Assembly (NCBI GenBank): GCA_010093515.1
Contig: MU001674.1
Span: forward strand, 1-64,000
Reading direction: 5' to 3'
DNA: 64,000 nucleotides
Source: Lineolata rhizophorae
Taxonomy: Eukaryota > Ascomycota > Dothideomycetes > Lineolatales > Lineolataceae
Positions within the stretch are counted from its first letter, which is position 1. Each line of letters begins with the position of its first letter. The notes below the pieces were generated by a model that made no database searches, was not told the DNA's origin, and worked only from the letters and a program-made list of their open reading frames with translations. The translations under genes were made by a program, and so were the position numbers. Below, in pieces: positions 35,736 through 47,284 of this stretch.

Positions 35736-38251
35736 TTACGGCGACGCACTCGCCGCCGCCGCCTTCTTCCTCCCGAATATAGTCCTGGTGCGGCTCTTAT
35801 CCCGCGACTTCTTCTCCGCGGCCTTCTTGCCGGAGCGGCCGCTCCGACCGCTCCTCGTCGAGTCGGCATCGTCCATGTACTTGTCCTTATAGATCCTACG
35901 CGCCACGTTCATCGTTAGCAAATATTTATCCGTTCCGCGCCACCCACCCCGACCTCAAAATTCCACATCTTTAGGTAAAAAACTCACCAACTATTCCCCG
36001 CCATGCTCATGCCTTTCGCCTCGGCCGCGCGGTACAGCCTCGCTGCCTTCTTCAAGTCCTTCTTGACGCCGATGCCTTCGGTGTAGCAGAAGCCTGCCTC
36101 GGCCAGCGCGTCGGCATCGCCCCAGCCGCCCGCGATCTCGAAGCAGCGCACCGCCAGCGCCTTGTCCTGCTGGATGCCCCAGCCGTTCATGTAGCTGACG
36201 CCGAGCTCGTACACGCCGAGCGCGAACTGCGCCCGGTGGGTGCGGTGTTCGAGCACGTTCGCTCCCGTCGCTGCCTTGTTGCGCCCCTCCTCGTCGTCCG
36301 CCAGCTCGCCGCCCGCGCAGTCCACCGCGCGCCGCAGCCACAGCACCCCCTCGGCCATGTCGCGCCGCATGCCCCAGCCATGGCGGCATGCGAGCGCGTA
36401 GAGCAGCATGGCCGTCGGCAGGCCGGCTTTGGCCGCGAGCCGGAAGTGGTACGTGCTCTCCTGCAGGGCGCCGGCCTCGTGGCGCTCGATGCCGCGGTCC
36501 AGGTGGTCCTCGGGCGTCATGTCCGGATCGAGCGACGTCGGCACGGGGGGCGGGATCGACGACGAGATGCTTGCCGACGACGGCTTGATGGTGGCGTTGG
36601 ACGATGAGTGCATGGACGGCGACGACCCCGTCGGCTTGTGGCCCGACGCCTCGCGCGGCGAGCGCGGCGGCGCGTGCGAGTGAGACCGCGTGAAGCCGGG
36701 ATGCGGCGCGGCGTCCGTCGTCTTGGGCCGCAGCGTGTCGACGCCGAGCGGCGGCGTGCCAAGCGCGGTGCCGGCGGCCGGCATGCCCGTATCGGTACGC
36801 GTCGTTCGAGGGCGAGGTGGCGAGGGCGGTGAGGGCGGCCTGGCGCCGCTTGTGGGCGCCGATCGCATAGGCATCTTCCGCGAGGGTGCCACGTCCCATT
36901 GCTGGAAGTGCGGGCCGAGGAATTCGGCGGCCGAGATGGACTCGCGCTGCAGGATGCGGCCACGCGGGAGGCTGTACTTGGAATATATGTACGAGGGCGC
37001 GGGCATGTTTCCAGTGCCCACGGACGCGTCCGAATCATTGAAGTACTCCTCGCTGTTCATGCTGATGGGCGTGTGCGCGAAGTCGTTCGGGAACGGGGTC
37101 ACGGGGCTGTCAGCTGAGTCCTGGCGCGACGGAGCGCCACCGGGTAGGTCAAACGAAGGGCGAAGTCCCGAACCACTGTCGCCCGAGGCCTGGCGTGAGG
37201 GCGCCTCGAGCGATGGCGCGTCGAAGGACGGCCGGCTAGCACGGCTGAGTGGGCGCGAAAAGTTGAAGTGCGGCGGCCGCGGCAACCTCGTGGTTCCGCC
37301 GACAGAATACTCGGAGCAAACGGACGGCGAGCGCGGCGGAGCGTCGGGGACGCTGTGGGACTGCGGAGAGTAGGGAGAGTGCGAGCGGGACACGCTAGTG
37401 TTGGTGGTAGAGAGCTGGCGCTGAGGGAGTGAGTAGAGCGAGCCGCCGAGGGATAGACCGTCCACGTCGTCAGAGCTGTCGCCCGGCACGGACCGGACCG
37501 TAGGCGAGGCTCGCGGAGACCGGTTGAGCGACGGAGAGGTCCTCGGCGGGGCCAGTGAAGAGTGCTGAGAGTAGGCGCTGGAGGCCACCGAATCGATGGT
37601 GATGGTACGCTGTACCCCGGCAGGTGGGTGCGGCGTCTGGTCCCCGGCCGCCGACTGCTCCACCCTCGAGTCAATCTGCTCCGGGGAATGGGCCCGAGGA
37701 ATGGCGAAATAGTCGTTGACCTGGTGCCTGGGTTCCTCTGGCTGGGTTGATGGAGGGGTCAGGCCCTCCTCGACCCGGGAAAGCTCCGGCTGGAAGGGCA
37801 CCGACGGCTGGGAGCCCCCGAACGGGCCATCGTCACTCTGGATCAGCGGATACACGGATTTGGGCCGGGCGGGGTCCACGTGGTCGGGCTCGTCCGCCGC
37901 AAATGGCAAGCGCGTCGAGGTTCCATCGTCGCGAGCGGAAGGCGGCGTCTCCGCTCCTGAGCCGGCGGAGGCAGATCGCAGGTAGCTCGGGCGCGCCTTC
38001 TCGAATTCGCTGGCGACGGTCGTGGCGGGAAGGCGGCTGAGGCGGCGGCCGTCTCTGCTCGGCTGCTCGAAGCGTCTAGCGAGCAGGCGGCCTTGGAAGG
38101 CGAAGGCGTCGAGCGGGGAGAGGGCCGGCGGGACCTCGCCCGTGCGGGGGGACGGGAGGTCGCCGGACGACAGCAGCGAGCTGGACGAAGACGCGGGCGG
38201 GCCCTCGGAGTTGGCGCGCAGGTTGATGAAATTGGGCCGGTTGCCCGTCAT
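35736..38251 (-). CDS. Sel1-repeat protein, Nif1/DSF2-like
   Basis: Large protein with a disordered N-terminus and C-terminal Sel1 (TPR-like) repeats. It resembles fission-yeast mitosis inhibitor Nif1 and budding-yeast Dsf2; the related chitin synthase activator Skt5 family also carries Sel1 repeats. Minus-strand exons 38251-35988 and 35895-35736 give 807 aa. Residues 1 to about 570 are Ser/Pro-rich with many SP/TP sites. About residues 580-751 hold four Sel1-like helical pairs, with cores such as ALACRHGWGMRRDMAEGVLW, GVSYMNGWGIQQDKALAV and GFCYTEGIGVKKDLKKA. The intron splits the Trp codon of GNSWIYKDKYM. The tail is basic (GRSGKKAAEKKSRDKSRTR). I chose MTGNRPNFINL as start; the frame stays open 142 codons further upstream to 38677, but that stretch is low-complexity His/Pro/Arg and looks like leader. 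Role in cell-cycle or wall control is inference. Confidence 0.82.
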
Positions 38252-40890
38252 GGCGGCGGTTCCGTCGTGCGGCTGCGCGCGTGTGACGGCCGTGTCCTCC
38301 ACAAGAGGCGGGCGGGGATGGCGGCGTCGTCGACGACGGAAGGAAGGAGCGAGGGCCGACGGTTGCGCAGGGCAGGAGCGAGCGGCTTCGGTGTGCACGA
38401 CGTTGGTTTGGGAAGGTCCTCGGGCGCGCGCCGGCGAGCGGAGTGGCGGGAGCGCGGAGTAGTAGTATTCGTTCGCGGTGGCGAGATGGCAGGCTACTCG
38501 GTGGCCGTGGCGCGACGGACGTATGTGGAAGCGAGCGCTAGGGCGGCGATTGATGGATGCTTCATACGTGTGGGCTTGATGCGGTGCCTCGGAACCAGGG
38601 TCGGGCGGCGGCGGGCGGCGCGGGTAAGACGTGTGGAGAGGCGTGCCAATGTGCGGCGACGGGCAAAGCAGTAGCACGCGGGCGCGCTGTGTTATTATGA
38701 TTAAGAGGGCTCGAAAGCAAAAGCGAAAGGGAAAAAGGCGCGGGCTGACGGGCGGCGGCGCAGTACGGCGGTGCTGCGACCACGCGCAAGGTGCTAAGAG
38801 AGCGTGAGGGAGAGAGCGTGAGAAGGCGATTGACGAAGTGTGAAGAGGCGGCGCCAGCGAGCGTTGGTTGGTGACGATCGGGGGGAGGGAGCAGGGCCGA
38901 CGTTGGTGGTTTGGCCGGGCGCCGCACGGGGCCGAATAGGAGAGGGCTTGGCGCCATGGTGAGGCGCCCCCGGTGTCAATCCCGCCAGGTCTGCCCTCCC
39001 TGAGCCTCCCTCCCGCGTTTCATCCGCGCCCTCGCCCGTCGCTCGTCGCCCGATTGCTCTCTGGCTATTCGACCGCGCTGCTGCCTGCAGCGCCGGCCAG
39101 CTATCTCTCTGCCACTGCATACGTACATACCTGCATGCACGCTCGCGTAGTACGCACTCGGTTCTACCTACCCTCCCGCTGCAGCCGTCGACGCGCTTCC
39201 CATTTGTCGCCCGTTTAAATTCCGGCGATCTCCCTCCCGCATGAAGAGCCTCCCGTCCTGCGAGCCGGCGATCCGGCCGTTCCCGTTCTTCCTTGATTTC
39301 TTTCCCTCTCCCGGTTGCTTTTTCAGCCCGCGAGGGAAATAGGATGCGAGAGGCCGCTCGTTGGAAAGTACCTGACATTAGAACGCGCTCGGGCGCAGGC
39401 CACTCCCGTCCAATGCCGCGGCGCGGCCGGGGTTGGGGGTTCTTTTTTCGGGCGTCGCGGCGACGGGAGCAGGTGAGGTCCGGCGTTCCTCACGAGCCAC
39501 CTCCTGGATGGCTTGCCTGCTTGCTTGCTTGCTTTGCCCCCCGGCCGCTCGTCGCCGCGCTACGGGACCAGACGCTGCATGGAATTGTCAACGGCCGCAT
39601 CAGCCACACTTGGCAGGACACGCCCCCCGGCCGGGCCGCCGCGGACCTGCAGCTAAACTTGGAAATCGGAACCGCGCTAGCCCTCGGACCCTGCATCTAG
39701 AACCGTACCGAGGCCTGGCGCTCGAAACCTCGGTGAACGATCTAAACAACGAACAAGCATGGAATCCGAGCCGTCACGGCGAGCCAATTACGTGATAGGA
39801 AACGAGTGCCCTTGGTGTGCCCTAATGCGATAACTACAAGGCTAAGCCATGTACGTAGGAACTGTTATCCCCGATAGGTAAATATCCCGTGCTAGCCGCA
39901 GAGCACTTTTTGAATGAGGTACTCCACAATGTTCTATTAGCCCTTCGTCCTGGATCGATGGGCGGCAGGGCGGGCAAAGTCGTGTGACGCCAACCGCTCT
40001 CTCTTGCTAGTATCTGGTTTCACCGCTCCGCAGTAGTGCCGTCGCTTTCTGCATGAAACGGGTACATATCCTTTCATCACTAGTTTTTCCTTACCTCTGA
40101 GTTTCTATCAGAACCTCAAGCTTTTCAGTTGCTTCTCCGATGTCAAGCTGGAAGACATGCCAAGGTACCACTCAACGAGCCTACGCTCCGCTCTAATTCG
40201 TTAGTCAGTTGTGCTTCAGTTGTGCTCGTACTTCACTACCAACCAACCAGATGCGCTGCAGGCCCAAAAGAAAGCCAGGCGCCAAGCTCAGGTCAGTGAG
40301 CCGCTGCAACTTGGCGCCAGGTGCTTACGTAGTACGCATCTCGGCCAGGGCGGAAATTGGTACCCATAGTCATCCCTACTAGCAGCTTAGTTGGAGGCCT
40401 CTACTAAGAAACTAACGGCTGCAGGAATTGTTGGCTCTCTTTTTAGAACGTCTCACTGAGTGGATAATGATATATTCAGTCCATCTACATTGGCCCTAGG
40501 AACTATTATGTACGGGGCACATGCACCAGATGCAGGCTTCCAAAAAATGCATAGAAGCTAGCGAATGAAAGGGAAAATAATAGCTACTTTTACAATTACC
40601 CCGCGCGGCATGTGGAGAAGAACAGGCACAGGATATATATATATACATCCTCCGTGTATATGTGCAAGAAAAATTGAGCGAGGTCGTCTCCCAGTACACC
40701 GCTATTTTGCACCCGCTTTTCGCCTGAGTCGAGAGACGCCATATCATGCAGCAAGAGCAAAACTTTAGAACACCTGTTCAGCAAAGCCAGAGTCGCCAGA
40801 TCCAGACTTGCCAAACCCACGAGCAGTCTTCTCCGCGCCTCGGCTCTTACCGCGACATACGACTCCCCGCTCCATAAGAAACCCACCTAC
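38252..40890. other. Promoter of the Nif1-like gene and spacer
   Basis: GC-rich up to about 39.8 kb, then AT-richer. It contains the upstream in-frame extension of the Nif1-like ORF (to 38677). A short tetranucleotide TTGC run lies at about 39516-39533. No coding motif was recognised. The last bases before 40891 are the 3' flank of the DUF1776 gene. Confidence 0.45.
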
Positions 40891-42320
40891 TCAAGCCTCC
40901 GGCCCATTCCCACCCTCAACCTTCTCCCAAAACCCCGTACTCCCCAACCCATTGTCGCTCCCACCCTCATCCGCACTAGCCCCTCGCGCCACTTCCGCCT
41001 CCTCGATCAACCCCACCGGAGACCTCGCCCCGCTCCCTTCCCCCTGCCTCCCCTTTCCCATCCTCACCCCGAGCATCCACCCCACAACTCCCTCCGGCAC
41101 CCACTTCCCCACGAGATCATACGCCACGCTGCCCCGCCCGACGCGCACGACGCCCGGCGGCCGCTTCGCCGTCAACGCATCAAAGACCGCATTATGCAGC
41201 TCGCGCGTCGCGGACCCGCGCACAGACGAGCCCGCGAGCGGGAGCTGCGGGCGCGGGGCGTGATGTGCGACGTTGCCGGCCGGAAAGTCGACGTTCCCCA
41301 TCCTGACCTGGGTGACGGGGACGCCGCGCGGGGCGAGCTCCTTACGCAGGGAGGCGACGAAGCCGTCGAGGGCGCCGACGACGGCGCTCTCGACGCCGTG
41401 CCGCGGCGGCCGCAGCGCCGCCACGATGCCCGGCGTCACCAGCACCACGCGCGCCCCGAAGCGCGCGACCGCGGGCAGCAGGGCCTGCACGGCGGCCACG
41501 GTGCCGAGCACTTTTGCGTTGAGCGCGTCGGCCCACAGCGCGGGTGCGATGGCGTCGGTCGGGCCGGCCGGAAACGCGGCGTCCGGGACGAGCACGACGC
41601 CGGCGAAGGCCAGCGCGTGCGGGGCCGCGCCCTGGAACGCCGTCTGCGGCTGCAGGAGCAGGGCGACGAGGCGCTCGGCGGCGCGCGCGGCGCCCTCGGC
41701 GTCGCTGACGTCGAGCGGTAGCGGCCGGATGTCGACGCGGCGCTCGCGTTGCACGGCGGCCTCGTCCTCGGCGGACCCCACGGCCACGAAGACGATGAAG
41801 CCGCGCCGCTCGAGGTCGAGCATCAGCGAGCGGGTCGCCGGCGCCGCGGGCGGGCCCACCAGCACGACGACCTCCTTGCGGGCGCCGTTGGCGGCGCGCC
41901 GCGCCCGCCGCTTGCGCCCATAGGCTTTCTTTTGCCGGTAGAGTAGGATGCCGCCCGTGGAAAAGAAAGCGATCACGGCGGCGGCGATGGCGCGGTTGCG
42001 CGAGAGCCAGGCGGCGGCGCGGCGGAGCATGGTGGGCGGCGGAGCGGGGGTAAAAATGGAGGGAGGGGCAGGACGGGACGGTGGCGCGGGGCGTGCGGAG
42101 GGAGGGAGCCATGAGGCAGAGGCGAGGACATCGCGGATGGAGTCGGCGACGGCGTCGATGTGTCGGTCGGTGGCGTCGGCAAAATCGGCGGTGAAGTTGC
42201 GTACGTCTTTGGAGATGGAGCCGAGCTAGTATAGGAAGGTGTTAGTAAGAGTGGTTTGAGATGGGAGGATGGCGAGCGAGTGCATACGATGTCGAGGAAG
42301 TGGGAGTCGTCGCTCGTCAT
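40891..42320 (-). CDS. DUF1776 family, SDR-like membrane-anchored protein
   Basis: Fungal DUF1776 protein, distantly related to short-chain dehydrogenases; activity unknown. Minus-strand exons 42320-42288 (11 codons) and 42225-40891 give 455 aa in frame. The start MTSDDSHFLDI, joined to LGSISKDVRNFTADFADA and DRHIDAVADSIRDVL, is the family's usual N-terminus. A Pro-rich spacer follows. A likely membrane helix (AIAAAVIAFFSTGGILLY) sits next to a Lys/Arg cluster, KKAYGRKRRARRA. The Rossmann-like part begins VVVLVGPPAAPATRSLMLDLERRG, with VRPLPLDVSD-type and ARVVLVTPG strands. The classical YxxxK catalytic pair is not obvious, so it may not be an active dehydrogenase. Another in-frame Met at 42383 would add 21 residues but fits the family less well. 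Divergent from the Wss1-like gene. Confidence 0.82.
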
Positions 42321-43066
42321 CGTGGTAGATGGTGCCGCTACAGCTGGCGGAGGTGATTGTAGGTACAAGCTTGCATCAATCAAATCCGAGGTAAATGTTC
42401 CAGAAAGCTAGGATTGTAGGCTTGACGATGATGACAGCGGTGATGTCGATGCGGGGAGGTTATTGAAGGAAGTGGCGTGGTTGCGGTGCCGCTCGCCCAG
42501 TGAAAGCAGTTTAAAGTTATCTTATCGATCGATCTATGAAGCCAAAGCACTGCCACACTCCTCCTTGGCAGCACGTGGCGGTGCCTCCACTTGCTACGTA
42601 GTACAGCTGCCGCCGAAGTCTGAAGAGATTGTGAGAATCGTGGTTTATTATGTCTCTATCTTTTCTGATACGCCAGTCTACAATCCATAGCGACAGGCCC
42701 GCCAGGGTCGGCTCACGATAACGCCAACGTAACCGTCACGCTCGACTTCATCCGTTGACCGGGAGGGCTAAGGCGCCGCGCCGCGCCCGCGCGCCTCACA
42801 TTTTTAATCCGCGCGTTGCCTCCCAACTGCTTACGCGGCACGGCTGCTACCTAGAGCATCTCCTATATTCTATGGTTTTCTAGACAGATTTTGGTAGACG
42901 CGGCCGGTGCGCTGTAGTTTTTTCTCCTTGCCATACTGCAACCACACGCTCTACGGTTCGTTTCTCTACCAAAGGCGCCTGGTTTTGTAGCCGCCGAAGG
43001 CCAGATTCCCAGACAACTCCAAATCAACCAAAGAACTGCCTCGTACCGTAGCTTAAAGTTGCGAAC
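42321..43066. promoter_or_regulatory. Divergent promoter, DUF1776 / Wss1-like
   Basis: A 746-nt head-to-head interval. It includes a GC-rich block near 42770-42810 and pyrimidine-rich stretches. No single element stands out. Confidence 0.5.
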
Positions 43067-44797
43067 ATGCGGGAGCTAGACCCTCATTTCGGTGCTTATG
43101 AGCACTTGCCCAATCTAAAGAACCCTGATAATGCTCTCCAAGTGCTGCGGAAAGTAGCGTCCATCGTTAAACCCATAATGCGGAAGAGACTGTGGAGGGT
43201 AGGGATTTTATGTGAATTCTTGCCTCAAGATCCATCACTGCAAGGTACGTAATTTGATGCTAGTGGCTCAGACGTTGTGTTTGATAGGCAGCTTGTCTGA
43301 CGAGCCTAACTACAGGTCTAAACGTCAACAAAACGGAACGGATATGTCTCCGCCTACGATACCCAGGCGATCCCACTCAGTTCAAGCCTCTAGAGTCCGT
43401 CGTAGACACTCTTCTCCATGAGTAGGTGGATTTTATTGCTCTATTTTTCCACAAATATGCCTATTCCGACTCGCCAGTCCTCGGTCTCTATACCTACCCC
43501 CTGCGACATTCATAGAAACTGACACTTGCCCCATAGACTTTGCCACATCGTAATCGGGCCCCACAATGCCCAGTTCCAGGTTCTTTGGGACGAGCTCCGC
43601 GCCGAGCACCGCGACCTCCTCTTCAAAGGCTACACGGGCGAAGGTTTCCTCTCCGAGGGACATCGCCTCGGCGGTCGCCTCTCAAAGCGCCTCCCCGTGC
43701 ACGAGATGCGCCGCCAGGCCCGCGCCGCCGCCGAGAAACGCGCCGTCCACAACCGCGGCTCCGGGCAGAAGCTGGGCGGCGCACCCGTCCTGCGCGGCGC
43801 CGACATGCGGGCTGTGATCGCGGAAGCGGTCGCGCGGCGCAACGGCATAGAGTCGTCGCCGTCCGGCAAGTATAAAGGTGTCCGCGGGGCCGGGGATGGA
43901 CCCGCGATTCGGGATCTGGGCATGGAGAGCGGGATGGGGTTCGTGCCGACGAGTGGTGGGGCAGGCGGATGCGCGTCCGGAACTAAGGAGGCGGCTAGGC
44001 TGGCGGAGCAGGCGAAGAGGAATGGGTTTAGGACGAAGGCGGAGGAGGACGATGCGAATGATGCAGCGATTGCGCAGGCGTTGATAGAGTTGATGGAGGA
44101 AGATGAAACGCGGAAGATTGAAGAGAGGGAGGCGGAAAGGGATGGCATCGAGGCTAGTGGTTTCGGAGATGGGGGACTTATGTGGACTAAGGAAGGAGGG
44201 TTGGAGATGGTGGAGAGGCATAAGGAGGCAAAGTCAACGCCGAACGTGACAAGTAAGTCGAAAGAAATGGCGCAGCCATCCTCATCTAGGACGATGCCGC
44301 CGCCTGTGCCTCTCGAGTCGAAGCCCACACAGCCCTCACGGGCGCCTAACCCGCCACCAACTCGAGATACTCAACGCCAGCCTCAATCGACACGGCCGAT
44401 GTCCCGCCTCGTCGCCGAGGACGAAGCAAAACGACGAACTCAGTCCGCGCCGTCTGGCTCCAAGGGCGCCCCTGTGGATCTAACTTCGGACGCGCCATCT
44501 TTAGCTCCACTGAGTATGGCACCAGCGGCCGCAGCGCCAACTATTTGGACGTGCATGATATGCACACTAGAAAACCCACAAGATGCGCTCGAGTGTGATG
44601 CTTGTGGTACGGATCGCGCAACATCGGTTCCATCTGAAGTATTGGATACGTGGTCAAAAGCCGATAGCACAAGCCGGAGGCCAGAAAAGCCGAAGCAGAC
44701 GGAGAAGATTGGGTGGAACTGTAGGAAATGTGGGGCTTTTATGGAGAATCAATGGTGGACTTGCTCTGCCTGTGGGATGATGAAATCATCTTCATGA
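43067..44797 (+). CDS. Wss1/Spartan-type WLM metalloprotease, SUMO-linked DNA repair
   Basis: Zinc protease of the WLM family. Yeast Wss1 removes DNA-protein crosslinks and works with SUMO and Cdc48. Exons 43067-43244, 43316-43421 and 43537-44797 give 514 aa in frame. The N-terminus (MRELDPHFGAYEHL) and VASIVKPIMRKRLWRVG match the family. The active site is HELCHIVIGPH: H94, E95, H98 and H104. The second intron splits the E95 codon inside this motif. GYTGEGFLSEGHRLGG follows, as in Wss1. The middle is charged and Pro/Ser-rich, with a SUMO-interacting-like VDLTSD. Two RanBP2-type zinc fingers lie at about residues 432-455 (WTCMICTLENPQ) and 488-511 (WNCRKCGAFMEN), each with four Cys. Two fingers instead of one is a variant seen in some fungi, as I recall. 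Nuclear location is inferred. Confidence 0.92.
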
Positions 44798-45329
44798 TAC
44801 GAGGTGGGCTGCGTTGGACCTTCTCAAAGCTTGGCAATGGACACAACCTCACAGAAGCACGCAACGGTTATACCATTGTAAGTACAGTAGCACGCATCTT
44901 CTCTGCGTTCTCATGCCAGTCAATATCTTTTTCTAGGAATAATGTTTTAACTGCACAATCCTACTGTCAACTGTTGTAGAGTTTTTATCGTTCGCATTAA
45001 CACAGGGGTTATGAAAAGGATTCCCCGAACACTCAAAATGATGAGAACAGTCGGAAAGGGGGGTTTGAGATACCCAGGTAATCTCAGTCATGATGCTAAG
45101 CGTAGAAAAGCCTATGAGCTTCGTGCAGAATTTGAGGTAAACCTGTGCCCCCAACAGAACACCGAGACACAAAGTTTCCCCCGAACTGCCCAATCACAGA
45201 GGCTCTTGCAGTTTGTATGACGCCGCAAAATGAGCTTTTGAGCGGCAAACTGCTGCCGTCAGCGGCAAGGCCGCATCTCTAGGTGGCTGAGAGAGGCACA
45301 CATGTCACATAACCCCCGTTACAGAATGT
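44798..45329. other. 3' flank of the Wss1-like gene, no gene seen
   Basis: AT-leaning DNA with short frames only. It contains the 3' UTR of the Wss1-like gene. Confidence 0.4.
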
Positions 45330-46075
45330 TGTGATCCTGCTGATTCCCAGTCTGGTTTCACTTTAATTCCAGGCGCTTGGTCCAATCCATTATTAGAATG
45401 TTATGAGCATGTTCGCAAGATGTTCGAAGGTGTTGACGACTCCGGAAGGGTAATGATGCCACTTAGCTACACCTGCGCTCAGCCACGTTTGAATGTTGTT
45501 GGTCGAACTCTCCATTTCACTCCACGCGCAAGAAGGCGACTCCGATATGTCAAAGCTACTTGTATTCACTCGTTTGGCCACAATTGCCGCTACGGCAGGT
45601 TCACATTGAGGTATGAAGTAAACACTTTATTCTGTAGTAGCTACATAGAAATCTGCAGGAACAGACTTAAGCTAATTATGCTTACAGCTTCAACCGGGTC
45701 TGGCCTTATGATCTGCCAGCCCTACCCGGGGAAATTGCTTGCCCACTGCGCAAGCCGGGCCTCCACCAGCCTCGTTAATCCCGGACTGTTCTGGGGGGCT
45801 GAGTCGGGATCCCGTTATCGCCAAGATGCCTTGGCAATCCTTACCCACTGCAAGGCTGCAGGTCGTCAATTTTACACTTTGCACTCGCAACACGACAGTT
45901 GCGGGCATAAACTTGCAGAGTCATCACTTTCGTGGTGCGATTTTCGAAGCATCGAAACTACAAGAAAAATTCCAAGGTCTTGAGGTCTCTCACATAGCAT
46001 TCAGTGGTGCCACGCGGAGTATGCGGGGGCAACCGTTGCCCTTGGGCTCAGCCCCGCTCCTTGGCATTGTGTGAT
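45330..46075 (+). pseudogene. Possible alpha/beta-hydrolase relic
   Basis: At about 45340-45440 one frame reads FTLIPGAWSNPLLECYEHVR followed by KMFEGVD. This matches the start of fungal alpha/beta-hydrolases, where a beta-strand runs into the oxyanion PGAW motif and an alpha helix. Downstream, no nucleophile elbow (GxSxG) or the remaining core can be followed in one frame; only scattered open pieces remain up to about 46075. If the match is real, the gene is heavily decayed, or the rest is elsewhere. The evidence is one short motif, so the call is weak. Confidence 0.25.
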
Positions 46076-46224
46076 TTGGGCAATGCGTTTGCTTGGCGCG
46101 CCACATGGACATTAGATTGCGCCTCAATTTCCTCATGGCTTTGTTGTACGGCGTAAGCAACCCTAAATTTGGTTCATAACTTGGTGCTGTTGCGCCGAGG
46201 GACGCAAGAGACGTAGTTTCACTT

Positions 46225-46233
46225 TATATATAA
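46225..46233 (+). promoter_or_regulatory. TATA-like element upstream of the secreted protein gene
   Basis: TATATATAA, 251 nt upstream of the start at 46484, followed by a pyrimidine-rich leader. Its spacing suits a fungal TATA box with a 5' UTR of about 150-200 nt (inference). Confidence 0.4.
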
Positions 46234-46483
46234 CCCAGAGGTTTGCTCTCCGTCGATTAGGTTCACTTATCACGGCAACCAACAATCAATTCATTCGCTT
46301 TGGTCTCATACAACGAAGTATTTCGCACTTCAGCAGGTGCTTTTACTGCTTGCTCCACTGTTTGCTACGAGTCACGCTGTTTACGGCTTTTTTTTGCTCA
46401 AAAGACAATCATCCCATTTCCGTAATACTTATATCCTTCGTTAGTCCCTCTGCTTTTAGCACGGCAATTTTTCGAGACTAGAA

Positions 46484-47284
46484 ATGTACCTCTCTTCGAG
46501 CACGATCCTTTCGGCCGCGGCCCTCTTTGGGCTGACACTTGCCCGCCCGACCTTGGACGGGGATGCATCCTCTTCTCTTAACTCCCGGCAAGAATGCTCT
46601 ACCGGGACCGCCTTCTACGTCTGCGCCATCAACGACTTCCGCGGATGCTGCTCCGTGGACCCGTGCGCCATGCCCGACGGGTGTCCCGACGACCAGGCTC
46701 CTGAACCCACTCCGGAGCCCACTCCAGAGCCCACTCCGGAACCGACTCCTCCCACCGCGCCTGCTCCGCCAACTTGCACTCCGGGCCAAAGCGGCGCCCT
46801 CTATCAGCCCGAAATGCACACCATCTTCCCGTCCATGCCCGACATGTCCTCGCCTGCCGTCGGCGACTTCGACGTCGCCTTCACGCCCGACAAACCCGGC
46901 ACGTCCTTCGACCAGGCCGCCACCTTCCGCGGCATCCCCGCCGGCGCGACCGCCTGCTCGCTGAAGTGGGCCGTCCCCGCCGAGCGCAACTTCACCGTGA
47001 CGGGCAACGGGCTGACGGGGGTGAACCAGCTGACGGCGGCGCTAGCGCCCGGCGCCGAGGTGAGCGCTGCCCTCGTGGACGGCATGCTTTCCGAGCAGGA
47101 AGTTGGCGGTGCGGACTTCACGGGCTGGCCTGAGGTTGAGGGACCCCATACTCATGTTGCTGGGTCTGCGGTTTGCGCCGAAGAGATGAGCTTCAAGATT
47201 GCCATCAGGGGAGATTTGGGCCAGGGCTGGATCTTCATGGATCAGAATGAGGAGACGGGGTGGTACATCGAGTATTTCTGCTAG
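46484..47284 (+). CDS. Secreted Cys-rich protein with PT-rich linker (But2-like C-terminus?)
   Basis: Single-exon gene for a 266-aa secreted protein of unknown function. A signal peptide spans about residues 1-20 (MYLSSSTILSAAALFGLTLA), followed by a short propeptide-like stretch to NSRQ. A compact Cys cluster lies at about residues 38-68 (CSTGTAFYVCAINDFRGCCS, then CAMPDGC). Then come four PEPT repeats and a Pro/Thr linker to about residue 105. The C-terminal 160 residues hold FRGIPAGATACSLKW and a closing WIFMDQNEETGWYIEYFC. The pattern recalls fungal proteins with a But2-type C-terminal domain, usually secreted or wall-associated; this is a tentative match. The modular layout suggests a small domain held off the wall by a stalk. 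It could be an effector or a wall-binding protein. Start choice is clear because of the signal peptide. Confidence 0.78.
   Translation: MYLSSSTILSAAALFGLTLARPTLDGDASSSLNSRQECSTGTAFYVCAINDFRGCCSVDPCAMPDGCPDDQAPEPTPEPTPEPTPEPTPPTAPAPPTCTPGQSGALYQPEMHTIFPSMPDMSSPAVGDFDVAFTPDKPGTSFDQAATFRGIPAGATACSLKWAVPAERNFTVTGNGLTGVNQLTAALAPGAEVSAALVDGMLSEQEVGGADFTGWPEVEGPHTHVAGSAVCAEEMSFKIAIRGDLGQGWIFMDQNEETGWYIEYFC
46697..46750 (+). repeat. PEPT tandem repeat in the secreted protein gene
   Basis: Imperfect 12-nt units (GAACCCACTCCG and variants) repeated about four times, encoding Pro-Glu-Pro-Thr. They form the flexible, probably O-glycosylated linker. The count could vary between strains by slippage. Confidence 0.7.

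Noticed and set aside
42288-42383. Upstream Met (42383) as start of the DUF1776 protein
   Set aside because: The added 21 residues are low-complexity, while MTSDDSHFLDI matches the family's usual start.
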